NCBI GenBank assembly: GCA_030625905.1
Contig: DAOUQA010000018.1
Location: 1-16,155, forward strand
DNA length: 16,155 nucleotides
Direction of reading: 5' to 3'
Origin: Kiritimatiellales bacterium
GTDB lineage: Bacteria; Verrucomicrobiota; Kiritimatiellia; Kiritimatiellales; Pontiellaceae
Shown here: one piece after another, positions 1-6,408 of the stretch
How the letters are laid out: each line of letters begins with the position of its first letter
Position numbering within the stretch: position 1 is the first letter of the stretch
Position numbers and translations under genes: made by a program
Notes under the pieces: model-generated
Database searches by the model: none
The model's input: the letters and a program-made list of their open reading frames with translations, nothing else
Told to the model about the DNA's origin: nothing

Positions 1-189
1 GGCAAGCTGCTCAAGCTACTGAAAACCAAGCTAAAGTTTACCGACAAGGCCGAGGCTCGAACCTTCTTCCAGCAGCTCACGCAAGCGTGCAGGGACTGGA
101 ACGGCAGCGAATTCCAATCGGACGAGTTTAAAAACATTGAAGAGCAAATGACCAAAAAGATCGCGGAGGTTTCGGATTATGCAGAATAA
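1..189 (+). CDS. atpA: V/A-type ATPase catalytic subunit A, C-terminal fragment
   Basis: This is the last 62 codons of an open frame that enters from the left edge and stops with TAA. The fragment is a helical, charged tail (it contains FTDKAEARTFFQQL and ends KKIAEVSDYAE). None of the nucleotide-binding motifs falls inside the window, so the identification rests mainly on position: it sits directly upstream of atpB and overlaps its start by 11 nt, as A and B subunits do in bacterial V/A-ATPase operons of chlamydiae and spirochaetes. The A subunit hydrolyses or makes ATP in the cytoplasmic A3B3 head. The overlap suggests translational coupling with atpB. Confidence 0.8.
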   Translation, partial: GKLLKLLKTKLKFTDKAEARTFFQQLTQACRDWNGSEFQSDEFKNIEEQMTKKIAEVSDYAE

Positions 190-1480
190 AGTCTACCACC
201 GGATCGAACAGATTACCGGCAACGTTATTGTGGTGAAGGCCGATGGGGTGACCAACGGCGAGCTGGCGCAGGTCGAGGCCATGCACGGCACTTCGCTGGC
301 GCAGGTGATCCGCCTGGAAGGCGGGGATGTGTTCCTCCAGGTCTTTGCGGGAGGCCGCGGCGTTGGAACCGATGCCAAAGTGCGCTTCCTGGGAAAAGCC
401 ATGCAGATACCCTTCTCGGACAACCTGCTCGGGCGCGTATTCACCGGCTCCGGCGTTCCGCGCGACAGTGGCCCGGTCATCGAGGAAAACATGATCGATA
501 TCGGCGGGCCGTCCGTAAACCCGGCCAAGCGCATCATCCCGCGCAACATGATCCGCACCGGCATCCCGATGATCGACATCTTCAACACGCTGGTGGAGTC
601 GCAGAAGCTGCCGATCTTCTCGGTGGCGGGCGAACCCTACAACGAGCTGCTCGCGCAGATCGCCCTGCAGGCCGAAGTCGATGTGATCATTCTCGGTGGC
701 ATGGGTTTGAAGCACGACGACTATCTTTTCTTCCGCGACAAGCTCGACGAAAGCGGCGCGCTTTCCCGCTCGGTCATGTTCGTCCACACGGCCTCCGACC
801 CGACGGTGGAATGCCTGCTCGTTCCGGATATTGCGCTGGCCGTGGCTGAAAAATTCGCCTTGGAAGACAAGCGCGTGCTGGTGCTGCTGACCGATATGAC
901 CAACTTTGCCGACGCCATGAAGGAAGTGGCGATCACGATGGAGCAGATTCCCTCGAATCGCGGCTATCCCGGCGACCTCTACTCGCAGCTCGCTTCCCGC
1001 TATGAAAAAGCCGTCGACTTTGAAGGTAGCGGATCGATCACCATCCTAGCCGTTACCACCATGCCGGGCGATGACGTGACCCATCCGGTCCCGGACAACA
1101 CCGGCTACATTACCGAGGGACAGTTCTACCTGAAGAATGGCCGCATCGAACCATTCGGCTCGCTCAGTCGCTTGAAACAGCAGGTAAATGACCGCACGCG
1201 CGACGACCACCGCGCAATCATGGACACCATGATCCAGCTCTATGCGTCCTACAAGGAAACGCTTGAAAAGCAATCGATGGGCTTCCGCATGAGCGACTGG
1301 GACACCAAGCTGCTCAAGTATGGCAAGCGCTTCGAGGACGAGATGATGGACATCACCGTCAACCTGCCACTCGAAGAAGCCCTCGACGACGGGTGGAAGA
1401 TTCTCGCGGACTGCTTCGAGCCCGCCGAAACCGGCATTGCCTCCAAGCTGACGGACAAGTTCTGGCCGAGCAACGCGTAG
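179..1480 (+). CDS. atpB: V/A-type ATPase subunit B (non-catalytic head subunit)
   Basis: The 433-residue protein is close to the usual 430-470 for bacterial V/A-ATPase B subunits. It alternates with A in the A3B3 head. The N-terminal beta-barrel region is followed by the nucleotide-binding fold. The degenerate P-loop position reads FSVAGEPYNEL (residues 147-157) with no Walker lysine, as expected for B rather than A. Further conserved stretches are the segment around RGYPGDLYSQLASRYEKA (261-278) and SLSRL (328-332), whose Arg331 matches the arginine finger that reaches into the A-subunit site. The start is supported by GGAGG at 165-169, nine bases before ATG. The gene overlaps the end of atpA. 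Downstream, the operon is interrupted by the four-helix-bundle cassette before atpD. Confidence 0.96.
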   Translation: MQNKVYHRIEQITGNVIVVKADGVTNGELAQVEAMHGTSLAQVIRLEGGDVFLQVFAGGRGVGTDAKVRFLGKAMQIPFSDNLLGRVFTGSGVPRDSGPVIEENMIDIGGPSVNPAKRIIPRNMIRTGIPMIDIFNTLVESQKLPIFSVAGEPYNELLAQIALQAEVDVIILGGMGLKHDDYLFFRDKLDESGALSRSVMFVHTASDPTVECLLVPDIALAVAEKFALEDKRVLVLLTDMTNFADAMKEVAITMEQIPSNRGYPGDLYSQLASRYEKAVDFEGSGSITILAVTTMPGDDVTHPVPDNTGYITEGQFYLKNGRIEPFGSLSRLKQQVNDRTRDDHRAIMDTMIQLYASYKETLEKQSMGFRMSDWDTKLLKYGKRFEDEMMDITVNLPLEEALDDGWKILADCFEPAETGIASKLTDKFWPSNA

Positions 1481-1487
1481 CGTTGCA

Positions 1488-1515
1488 GTTAATAGTTATC
1501 TGTTATTCGTTATCA
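1488..1515 (+). repeat. Left heptamer array of cassette, four GTTANNN units
   Basis: Four consecutive 7-nt units begin with GTTA at 1488, 1495, 1502 and 1509 and run without a gap. The array starts eight bases after the atpB stop and ends in AGG, which provides the ribosome binding site of the four-helix-bundle gene. Confidence 0.85.
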
Positions 1516-1520
1516 GGAAT

Positions 1521-1913
1521 ATGAGTGAGAAGATTACATCGTTTGAAGATCTAGAGTGTTGGCAGGCTTGTCGACGTTTGCGGATATTCATTGCCAAGAC
1601 TGTTGTGCCGACCCTTCCCAAGGAAGAACGCTACGGGCTGGCTTCGCAGATTCTTCGATCCGCCCGCTCTACCACGGCGAACATCGCCGAAGGGTATGGA
1701 CGTTTCCACTATCTGGACAATGCCAAATTTTGCAGCAATGCCCGGGGCTCATATTTCGAAACGCTGGATCACCTGATAACCGCTAACGACGAGAACATGA
1801 TTCCAAACGAAATGCTTTCTAAAGGGCGGCAACTCGTCAACGAAGCGACTAAAATATTAAATGGCTACATCAAATATTTGCGGCGACAAGCATCGTCCCC
1901 GGATAACCAATAA
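1521..1913 (+). CDS. Four-helix bundle protein (23S rRNA intervening-sequence protein family)
   Basis: The 130-residue protein has the hallmarks of the S23/four-helix-bundle family (TIGR02436 type): FEDLECWQACRRL near the N-terminus (8-20), a central SARSTTANIAEGYGRF (residues 47-62), an ARGSYFETLDHL block (74-85), and a long C-terminal helix. Members were first seen encoded in 23S rRNA intervening sequences of Leptospira and relatives, and the family also includes the Avd accessory proteins of diversity-generating retroelements. The biochemical role of the stand-alone proteins is not established. There is no reverse transcriptase or variable repeat here, so an Avd role is unlikely. AGGA (1515-1518) lies close before the ATG, and the last residues DNQ and the stop are encoded by the right heptamer arm. 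It lies between two ATPase subunit genes in the same orientation, so it is probably co-transcribed with them. Confidence 0.9.
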   Translation: MSEKITSFEDLECWQACRRLRIFIAKTVVPTLPKEERYGLASQILRSARSTTANIAEGYGRFHYLDNAKFCSNARGSYFETLDHLITANDENMIPNEMLSKGRQLVNEATKILNGYIKYLRRQASSPDNQ

Positions 1914-1921
1914 CAAATAAC
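1901..1921 (+). repeat. Right heptamer array of cassette, three NNNTAAC units
   Basis: Three consecutive 7-nt units end in TAAC at 1907, 1914 and 1921. This is the inverted counterpart of the array at 1488-1515. It contains the stop codon (1911-1913) of the four-helix-bundle gene and ends ten bases before the atpD start, where no Shine-Dalgarno sequence is visible. Confidence 0.85.
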
Positions 1922-1930
1922 TGTTTTATC

Positions 1931-2518
1931 ATGGCAAAAATAAAACTAACTAAAAATGAGCTTAAGACGCAGCGCGATTCCATGGCGCGGTTCCAACGCT
2001 ATCTGCCGACGCTACAACTCAAGAAGCAGCAGTTGCAGATGGAGATGCGCCGCCTTGACCAGGAAATCCTTGAAAAGCGCGACGAGGAGCAGGAGGCGCG
2101 GGCGCGGCTTAGCTCGTGGATCCAGCTCTACTCCGAGCCGATCGATCTTGCGCCCTATGCCGATGTCCAGACCTTGGAAACCTCCATCGGAAATATTGCA
2201 GGGGTGAACATTCCGATACTCGACCACCTCGTTTTCAAGGAGGCCACCCCCAACCTGTTCGAGACCGACCCTTGGACGGACGAGGGCATCCGCGTGCTGA
2301 AGCAGCTCACCCGCCTGCGCATGGAACGCCAGATTCTCGAAGAGCAGCACCGCCTACTTGGCGAGGAACTGCGCACCACCACGCAGCGCGTCAACCTGTT
2401 TGAAAAAGTAAAGATTCCAGAGGCCAAGGAAAATATCCGCGTGATCCGCATCTTCATGGGCGACCAGCAGACCGCCGCCGTCGCCCGCTCCAAAATCGCC
2501 AAAGGGAAAAGCGCTTAA
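1931..2518 (+). CDS. atpD: V/A-type ATPase subunit D (central rotor stalk)
   Basis: The 195-residue protein begins MAKIKLTKNELKTQRD, typical of V/A-ATPase D subunits, which start with a Lys-rich stretch and an NELK segment. Two long coiled-coil helices (about 5-65 and 120-185) flank a short central domain. D forms the rotating shaft inside the A3B3 head and couples ATP turnover to the membrane ring. C-terminal residues NLFEKVKIPEAKENIRVIRIF match the usual family ending, where the helix returns through the head. The start is fixed by the family N-terminus. No Shine-Dalgarno is visible, because the region immediately upstream is the right arm of the inserted cassette. The gene ends seven bases before atpI. 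Confidence 0.93.
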   Translation: MAKIKLTKNELKTQRDSMARFQRYLPTLQLKKQQLQMEMRRLDQEILEKRDEEQEARARLSSWIQLYSEPIDLAPYADVQTLETSIGNIAGVNIPILDHLVFKEATPNLFETDPWTDEGIRVLKQLTRLRMERQILEEQHRLLGEELRTTTQRVNLFEKVKIPEAKENIRVIRIFMGDQQTAAVARSKIAKGKSA

Positions 2519-2525
2519 AAACATT

Positions 2526-4325
2526 ATGATCGTTAAGATGAAAAAACTGACGCTCTTGTGTACGCTCGCGCAACAGGAGCGGACGCTGAAGACGCTACGG
2601 GATCTCAAGGTCGTCCATGTGGAGCATGTCCAGACCCCGGAAGGTTCCGAGCTGGAAGCGGCACGCAATCACTTGCTGTATGTCCAGCGGGCGAAAGAGG
2701 TTCTTGAGGCGCGCCCCGAAACCGATTCGACGGGAAAGGATCCCACCCATTTGGTGAATATGGTATGGAAGCTGATCCACAAGGAAAAAGAGCTTCAGGA
2801 AACCCTTCAGGCCTTGGAACACGAACAGACCCGCATTACCCCCTTTGGCGAGTTTGATCCGCGCAAGATCGAGAAGCTCATCAAAAACGGTCTTTTTGCC
2901 AAGCTCTACGAGTTGCCGATCAAGAATACACCCGAAGCACCGGAAGGCGTTGCCGTGTCGGAGATCAGCCGCGCGAAGAACATCATCTATGTCCTCGCCG
3001 TTGGCCACGAGGAATTCAGCATTCCCGCACACGAAGTACGCCTACCCGACCGCTCACTATCGCGCATTGAGTACCATATCGGAAAAACCAAAAAGGCACT
3101 CGAAGAAACCGACGCCGAATTCCAGCACTATGCCGCCGACCGGAAGATGGTGGAACAAATCGCCGGAAACGCCGCCGACGGCGTCAACTATCTCGAAGTC
3201 CAGCAGGGCATGGGCACCGAAAATGCATTCACCTATCTAAAAGGTTTCTATCCAGCCGATCAGGAAGCAGATATCGAAGCGGCGGCAAAAGAAAACGGCT
3301 GGGGCTACCAGTTTGAAGAGGTCTCCGGCGACGACACCCCACCCACCCTGCTCCGAAATCCCAAATGGATTTCCCCCATCAAGGCCGCGCTGGATCTTAT
3401 CGATGTTGTTCCGGGTTACAAGGAACTCGATGTCAGTGCCCTCTTCTTAATCTTCCTGAGTATCTTCTTTGCCTTTATCGTTGGCGATGGAGGATATGGC
3501 CTCCTCTTCCTCGGATTAACCCTCTTTGGAAAGATAAAAATGAAAAGGAACAAGGCGGCTCAACCCGGATTGAACCTGATGCTGATCATGAGTACCGCTA
3601 CTATCCTATTCGGAACCTTGACCGGAAATTTCTTCGGCATCCCGACAGGCAATCTTCCCCTCGTATTGCAAAAACTAACCAATCCCTATATGACCGGAAA
3701 GGTTGGAGAGGGCCTCTGGAATGCCGATCTTGCAGCAAGCAATATCATGTTTATTTGCTTTACCATTGCAGTCGTACACCTATCGATTGCCCACCTGTGG
3801 AATATTGTAAGGAAAATTAATTCCCCTGCTGCTCTTATTGATCTCGGCTGGCTATTCTGTACGTGGTCGCTTTACACCATTGTTCTTGAACTTGTGCTGG
3901 AAGTAACCCTGTTCTCGATGGTTAAGACGGTGCAGGTTCCCCTCGTGGGCGCTGGGGCAATGATAGTTGCTGCCGGATTGATCTTAACCAAATCCTACAT
4001 CGGACTTATCACTCTATTTCTCGATGTGATCAGCAACTTTGTGGACATTATCTCCTACATCCGCTTGTACGCTGTGGGAGCAGCATCGCTTGCCGTGGCC
4101 CAAGCATTCAATGAGATGGCTCTTGGTGACAATCTAGATGGAAAATTTACTCTTGGAGCTGCGCTGATCCTATTTGCCGGCCATACCCTTAACATTGTCT
4201 TGGCTGCCATGGGCGTGATGGTTCACGGCATTCGCTTGAACACCCTGGAATTCTCTGGCCATGCCGGAGTCGAATGGGCCGGTATCCACTTCAACCCTTT
4301 CAGAAAAAACACAGACAATCTTTAA
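2526..4325 (+). CDS. atpI: V/A-type ATPase subunit I (membrane a-subunit homologue)
   Basis: The 599-residue protein has the two-part plan of V/A-ATPase I subunits. About 290 soluble N-terminal residues with coiled-coil arms form part of the peripheral stator. The C-terminal half has about seven or eight membrane helices, beginning around residue 300 (FLIFLSIFFAFIVGDGGYG). The helix containing SYIRLYAVG holds Arg513, and the last helix has HGIRLNTLEF with Arg570. Their spacing matches the two essential arginines of the ion half-channels in characterised homologues. The start MIVKMKKLTLLC fits the family; no good Shine-Dalgarno is seen, and it starts seven bases after the atpD stop. Its product works with the K ring to carry ions across the inner membrane. 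Confidence 0.95.
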   Translation: MIVKMKKLTLLCTLAQQERTLKTLRDLKVVHVEHVQTPEGSELEAARNHLLYVQRAKEVLEARPETDSTGKDPTHLVNMVWKLIHKEKELQETLQALEHEQTRITPFGEFDPRKIEKLIKNGLFAKLYELPIKNTPEAPEGVAVSEISRAKNIIYVLAVGHEEFSIPAHEVRLPDRSLSRIEYHIGKTKKALEETDAEFQHYAADRKMVEQIAGNAADGVNYLEVQQGMGTENAFTYLKGFYPADQEADIEAAAKENGWGYQFEEVSGDDTPPTLLRNPKWISPIKAALDLIDVVPGYKELDVSALFLIFLSIFFAFIVGDGGYGLLFLGLTLFGKIKMKRNKAAQPGLNLMLIMSTATILFGTLTGNFFGIPTGNLPLVLQKLTNPYMTGKVGEGLWNADLAASNIMFICFTIAVVHLSIAHLWNIVRKINSPAALIDLGWLFCTWSLYTIVLELVLEVTLFSMVKTVQVPLVGAGAMIVAAGLILTKSYIGLITLFLDVISNFVDIISYIRLYAVGAASLAVAQAFNEMALGDNLDGKFTLGAALILFAGHTLNIVLAAMGVMVHGIRLNTLEFSGHAGVEWAGIHFNPFRKNTDNL

Positions 4326-4356
4326 CCTGGAAATCGTTTAACCTGAGGAAAATAAA

Positions 4357-4815
4357 ATGACAGAACTAGCACCCGCACTCATCAAGCTCGGAGGAGTAGC
4401 TGCCTTCTCACTCGCCGCAATCGGATCGGCACTTGGAACCGGAACCGCCGCCATGGCCGGCATCGGAGCATGGAAGAAATGCTACTTACAAGGAAAGACC
4501 GCTCCCTTCATCTTGCTCGTATTCATCGGCGCACCGCTCTCACAGACCATCTATGGTCTGCTTATGTTGATTAACTTCAACAAAATCGCATCCACCGAAG
4601 CTGCCGCTACTATCTGGCCTGCAGTACTCGGAGCGGGCATCATCGGTGGCATTGCGGTCGGCTTCTCCGCATGGTATCAGGGAAAGACTTCGGCCGCAGC
4701 CAACGACTCCATTGCGGAGACAGGACAGGGTCTGACCAACTGCATCATTTCGATCGGTATTGTAGAAACAGTCGCTCTTTTCGTAACGTTCCTTATTGGA
4801 ATGGCTTTTAAATAG
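4357..4815 (+). CDS. atpK: V/A-type ATPase subunit K (proteolipid ring, 16-kDa type)
   Basis: The 152-residue membrane protein consists of two tandem helical hairpins (four transmembrane segments), the double-size proteolipid of V-type rings. The ion-carrying glutamate is kept only in the second hairpin, Glu137 in GIVETVALF. The first hairpin has Gln63 in APLSQTIYG instead. Ser62, Gln63, Tyr66, Gln108 and Glu137 line up with the sodium-binding residues Thr64, Gln65, Tyr68, Gln110 and Glu139 recalled for Enterococcus hirae NtpK, with identical spacing of 45 and 29 residues. This points to sodium rather than proton coupling, by inference. GAGGA at 4345-4349 gives a good ribosome binding site. 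This is the last gene of the operon. Confidence 0.95.
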   Translation: MTELAPALIKLGGVAAFSLAAIGSALGTGTAAMAGIGAWKKCYLQGKTAPFILLVFIGAPLSQTIYGLLMLINFNKIASTEAAATIWPAVLGAGIIGGIAVGFSAWYQGKTSAAANDSIAETGQGLTNCIISIGIVETVALFVTFLIGMAFK

Positions 4816-4838
4816 GCTTCCACCTGTTGGGGAATTGG

Positions 4839-4870
4839 AAACGCCACGGAGTAATCCGAGGCGTTTTTTT
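4839..4870 (+). terminator. Rho-independent terminator of the V/A-ATPase operon
   Basis: AAACGCC (4839-4845) pairs with GGCGTTT (4860-4866). A CGGA/TCCG inner stem and GTAA loop lie within, and a run of seven T follows from 4864. It lies 24 bases after the atpK stop, a classic strong intrinsic terminator ending the operon. Confidence 0.9.
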
Positions 4871-4880
4871 CGGTAAGTTT

Positions 4881-4981
4881 TTGGAGTGCTGCGGGAAGCG
4901 AAGTGCCACGCCGCTCTTTGCGCACGTCGAGCCGATCCGCAGGAAAAGCGGTGTCGCCCGGGGGTTGCCGCCGCACTCCAA
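4881..4981. repeat. Palindromic dispersed element, copy 1 (101 bp)
   Basis: TTGGAGTGC (4881-4889) and its exact reverse complement GCACTCCAA (4973-4981) bound a GC-rich core with secondary-structure potential and no credible gene. The same ends and a related core (CCGC, T-rich, GCGCA) occur at 11456-11543. It fills the space between the ATPase terminator and the convergent rubredoxin-like gene. Whether it moves is unknown; two related copies in 16 kb suggest a dispersed family. Confidence 0.7.
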
Positions 4982-4993
4982 GATTTTATTCCC

Positions 4994-5326
4994 TTACCCC
5001 CACTTGCCTTTGCCCATGTGGCCTTGCATTTCGGTCATGGAGAGTTTCATCTGAGTATAGGAGGCCCTCAGGCTCTTCTCAAATACATCCACGCATCCCG
5101 GATCAAGGGCATCGCGGAGGCCGGCTTCGCAAACCCGCTCGATCTGGCGTGCGAGGTCGATCAGTTGTGCGTGAAGCGCGTTGGTATTGCGCGAGCGTTC
5201 AATCAAATTTGCTTCCGCTTCATCCAATTCGGTAAAGACCGACCCCGCCGCACCGCACTTTGGGCAGATACCGCATACTTCATCGCCGTCGTGGATATAA
5301 CCGCAAACACATTTCCATTTTTTCAT
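4994..5326 (-). CDS. Small rubredoxin-like zinc-ribbon protein with helical tail
   Basis: The 110-residue protein has an N-terminal rubredoxin-like knuckle domain (residues 1-27, WKCVCGYIHDGDEV then CPKCGAAG), like the C-terminal domain of rubrerythrins. About 80 mostly helical residues follow (30-100), which I do not recognise. The cysteines are Cys6, Cys8, Cys18, Cys21 and Cys24. The first pair is spaced C-x-C rather than the usual C-x-x-C, and Cys18 is extra, so the metal site may differ from classical rubredoxin. No di-iron ferritin-like motif (ExxH) is visible, so it is not a whole rubrerythrin. A strong AAGGAGGA (complement of 5331-5338) and a promoter candidate at 5354-5381 support the start. 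An electron-transfer or metal-binding role is inference only. Confidence 0.85.
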   Translation of the reverse strand: MKKWKCVCGYIHDGDEVCGICPKCGAAGSVFTELDEAEANLIERSRNTNALHAQLIDLARQIERVCEAGLRDALDPGCVDVFEKSLRASYTQMKLSMTEMQGHMGKGKWG

Positions 5327-5353
5327 CCAGTCCTCCTTGGTTAACTGCGAGGG

Positions 5354-5381
5354 ATTTTAAAACCGATAGACCAGAATGCAA
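5354..5381 (-). promoter_or_regulatory. Sigma-70-like promoter of the rubredoxin-like gene
   Basis: On the minus strand, TTGCAT (5381-5376), a 16-nt spacer and TAAAAT (5359-5354) precede the strong ribosome binding site. The predicted leader is about 20 nt. Confidence 0.5.
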
Positions 5382-5414
5382 GAGCAAGCTTTCGATGATT
5401 CTTTGCGTGCGAAA

Positions 5415-5435
5415 AGCCGCCGTATAACGGCGGCT
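5415..5435. other. Perfect 9-bp hairpin in divergent intergenic region
   Basis: AGCCGCCGT and ACGGCGGCT are separated by ATA. Read on the minus strand, TTTT follows the stem, as in a weak terminator. On the plus strand there is no T tract. A second, imperfect hairpin (5444-5466, AATCC-t-GCAC paired with GTGC-t-GGATT) follows, still upstream of the Nif3 gene. It could insulate the two divergent genes. Confidence 0.55.
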
Positions 5436-5495
5436 GTACTGTAAATCCTGCACTACGTGCTGGATTCTGCGCTGGAGCGGTGCAATTATTTCCCC

Positions 5496-6278
5496 ATGAA
5501 ACTACAGTCCGTCACCCAAACCCTTGGAAACATTGCCCCGCCAAGCCTTGCGGAGGAGTGGGACAACGTTGGATTGCTGATCAATCCCTTGCGCCCACGC
5601 AACGTAAAGAAGATCCTACTGACAATCGACCTGACCGAAACAGTGGCCGATGAAGCTATCGCGTCAAAAACAGACTTGATCGTGGCCTACCATCCGATCC
5701 TGTTCCGTCCTGCAAACCGCCTGAACGCAGACAACGCCTACGACCGCGCAATCATGAAGCTGGTTCAGAAAAATATTGCGGTCTACTCCCCCCATACTGC
5801 GCTTGATGCCGTGATCGGTGGAGTGAACGATTGGCTGGCCGACGGCATCGGCGAAGGGGAAATTTCCGTTCTCCAACCCATTGAAAACTCCGATGCGGGG
5901 CAAGGACGGCTGGTCGATCTCAAGCGACCCGTGAAAATCAAAACGCTGGCACAGCGCATCAAGAAGCACCTTGGCCTCAAAACCCTCCGTCTAGCAGCCG
6001 CAAAAGAGGATATGCCGATCAAAACCATCGCCCTCTGCGCAGGAGCGGGAGCCGATGCGTTCAAGGGTATTCAGGCCGATTGCTACCTTACTGGGGAAAT
6101 GAGCCACCACAATGTCTTGGCCGCAACGTTGAATGGCTCGCACGTGATTCTTTGCGAACACACCAATACCGAACGCGGTTATCTTCCAGTATTTGGTAAA
6201 ATACTCGCCAAAGCGCTGGGCAACGGTGTTGACATCTCCGTCTCCGAACTAGATTCTGACCCGATTGAATTCCATTAG
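5496..6278 (+). CDS. Nif3-like dinuclear metal-centre protein (GTP cyclohydrolase I type 2 family)
   Basis: The 260-residue protein is of usual length for the Nif3/YbgI family. These toroidal hexameric proteins hold a two-metal site and have uncertain function; some act as type-2 GTP cyclohydrolase I or as nucleotide-related hydrolases. Visible metal ligands are His66 in YHPILF, His100 and Asp104 in SPHTALDA, and His222 and Glu226 in EHTNTERG. CAGAGADAF (181-189) is the conserved glycine-rich stretch. The frame is open further upstream, but the start at 5496 gives MKLQSV...APPSLAEEWDNVGL, the standard family N-terminus. No clear Shine-Dalgarno precedes it. A 12-bp hairpin overlaps its stop codon. 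It is in the same orientation as purM 130 bases downstream. Confidence 0.9.
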   Translation: MKLQSVTQTLGNIAPPSLAEEWDNVGLLINPLRPRNVKKILLTIDLTETVADEAIASKTDLIVAYHPILFRPANRLNADNAYDRAIMKLVQKNIAVYSPHTALDAVIGGVNDWLADGIGEGEISVLQPIENSDAGQGRLVDLKRPVKIKTLAQRIKKHLGLKTLRLAAAKEDMPIKTIALCAGAGADAFKGIQADCYLTGEMSHHNVLAATLNGSHVILCEHTNTERGYLPVFGKILAKALGNGVDISVSELDSDPIEFH

Positions 6279-6303
6279 GAAACCCGAAGTTTTTCCTAAT
6301 GGA
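6271..6303. other. Perfect 12-bp hairpin overlapping the nif3-like stop codon
   Basis: TCCATTAGGAAA (6271-6282) pairs perfectly with TTTCCTAATGGA (6292-6303) around a 9-nt loop. The TAG stop lies in the left arm. There is no T tract after the stem, so it is not a standard terminator. It could act in mRNA 3' end protection. Confidence 0.6.
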
Positions 6304-6310
6304 GTTACCG

Positions 6311-6398
6311 GTTAATCGTTACTCGTTATCCGTGCAATAGCACGATGCATCGGGAGTAGCCGGATAACCAGTAACTGATAACTAATAACCAATAACTG
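6311..6398. repeat. Heptamer inverted repeat without a gene, copy B
   Basis: The left array has three GTTANNN units (6311-6331) and the right array has five NNNTAAC units (6362-6396), all exactly 7 nt. The arms enclose a ~30-nt core that contains GTGC-AATA-GCAC and the palindrome CGATGCATCG. The inner ends GTTATCCG and CGGATAAC match those of the gene-carrying cassette at 1486-1923. The right end lies 11 bases before purM. Confidence 0.8.
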
Positions 6399-6408
6399 GA
6401 ATAGCAAC

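Larger units (their letters stand above)
1486..1923. mobile_element. Putative cassette: four-helix-bundle gene between inverted heptamer arrays
   Basis: The left arm (1488-1515) is four exact 7-nt units of the form GTTANNN. The right arm (1901-1921) is three exact units of the form NNNTAAC, the reverse complement. The outer ends read CAGTTA and TAACTG. The inner ends read GTTATCAGG and, on the opposite strand, GTTATCCGG. Between the arms lies one gene whose AGGA ribosome binding site is made by the left arm and whose TAA stop lies in the right arm, so gene and repeats form one unit. It splits atpB from atpD, which adjoin each other in related operons. I see no clear target-site duplication and no transposase, so mobility is inferred. 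Two gene-less versions of the same structure occur at 6311-6398 and 10821-10910. Confidence 0.5.

Noticed and set aside
128..787. Minus-strand open frame of 219 codons opposite atpB
   Set aside because: Histidine- and arginine-rich antisense shadow of a well-supported gene, with no domain.
1521..1913. Avd accessory gene of a diversity-generating retroelement
   Set aside because: No reverse transcriptase, template repeat or variable repeat is in the window, and the gene is embedded in an ATPase operon.
1488..1921. Heptamer arrays as a CRISPR array
   Set aside because: Units are only 7 nt, contiguous and without spacers, and no cas genes are present.
4886..5344. Plus-strand open frame opposite the rubredoxin-like gene
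   Set aside because: It begins inside the palindromic element, and the opposite strand has a strong ribosome binding site, promoter and zinc-ribbon motif.
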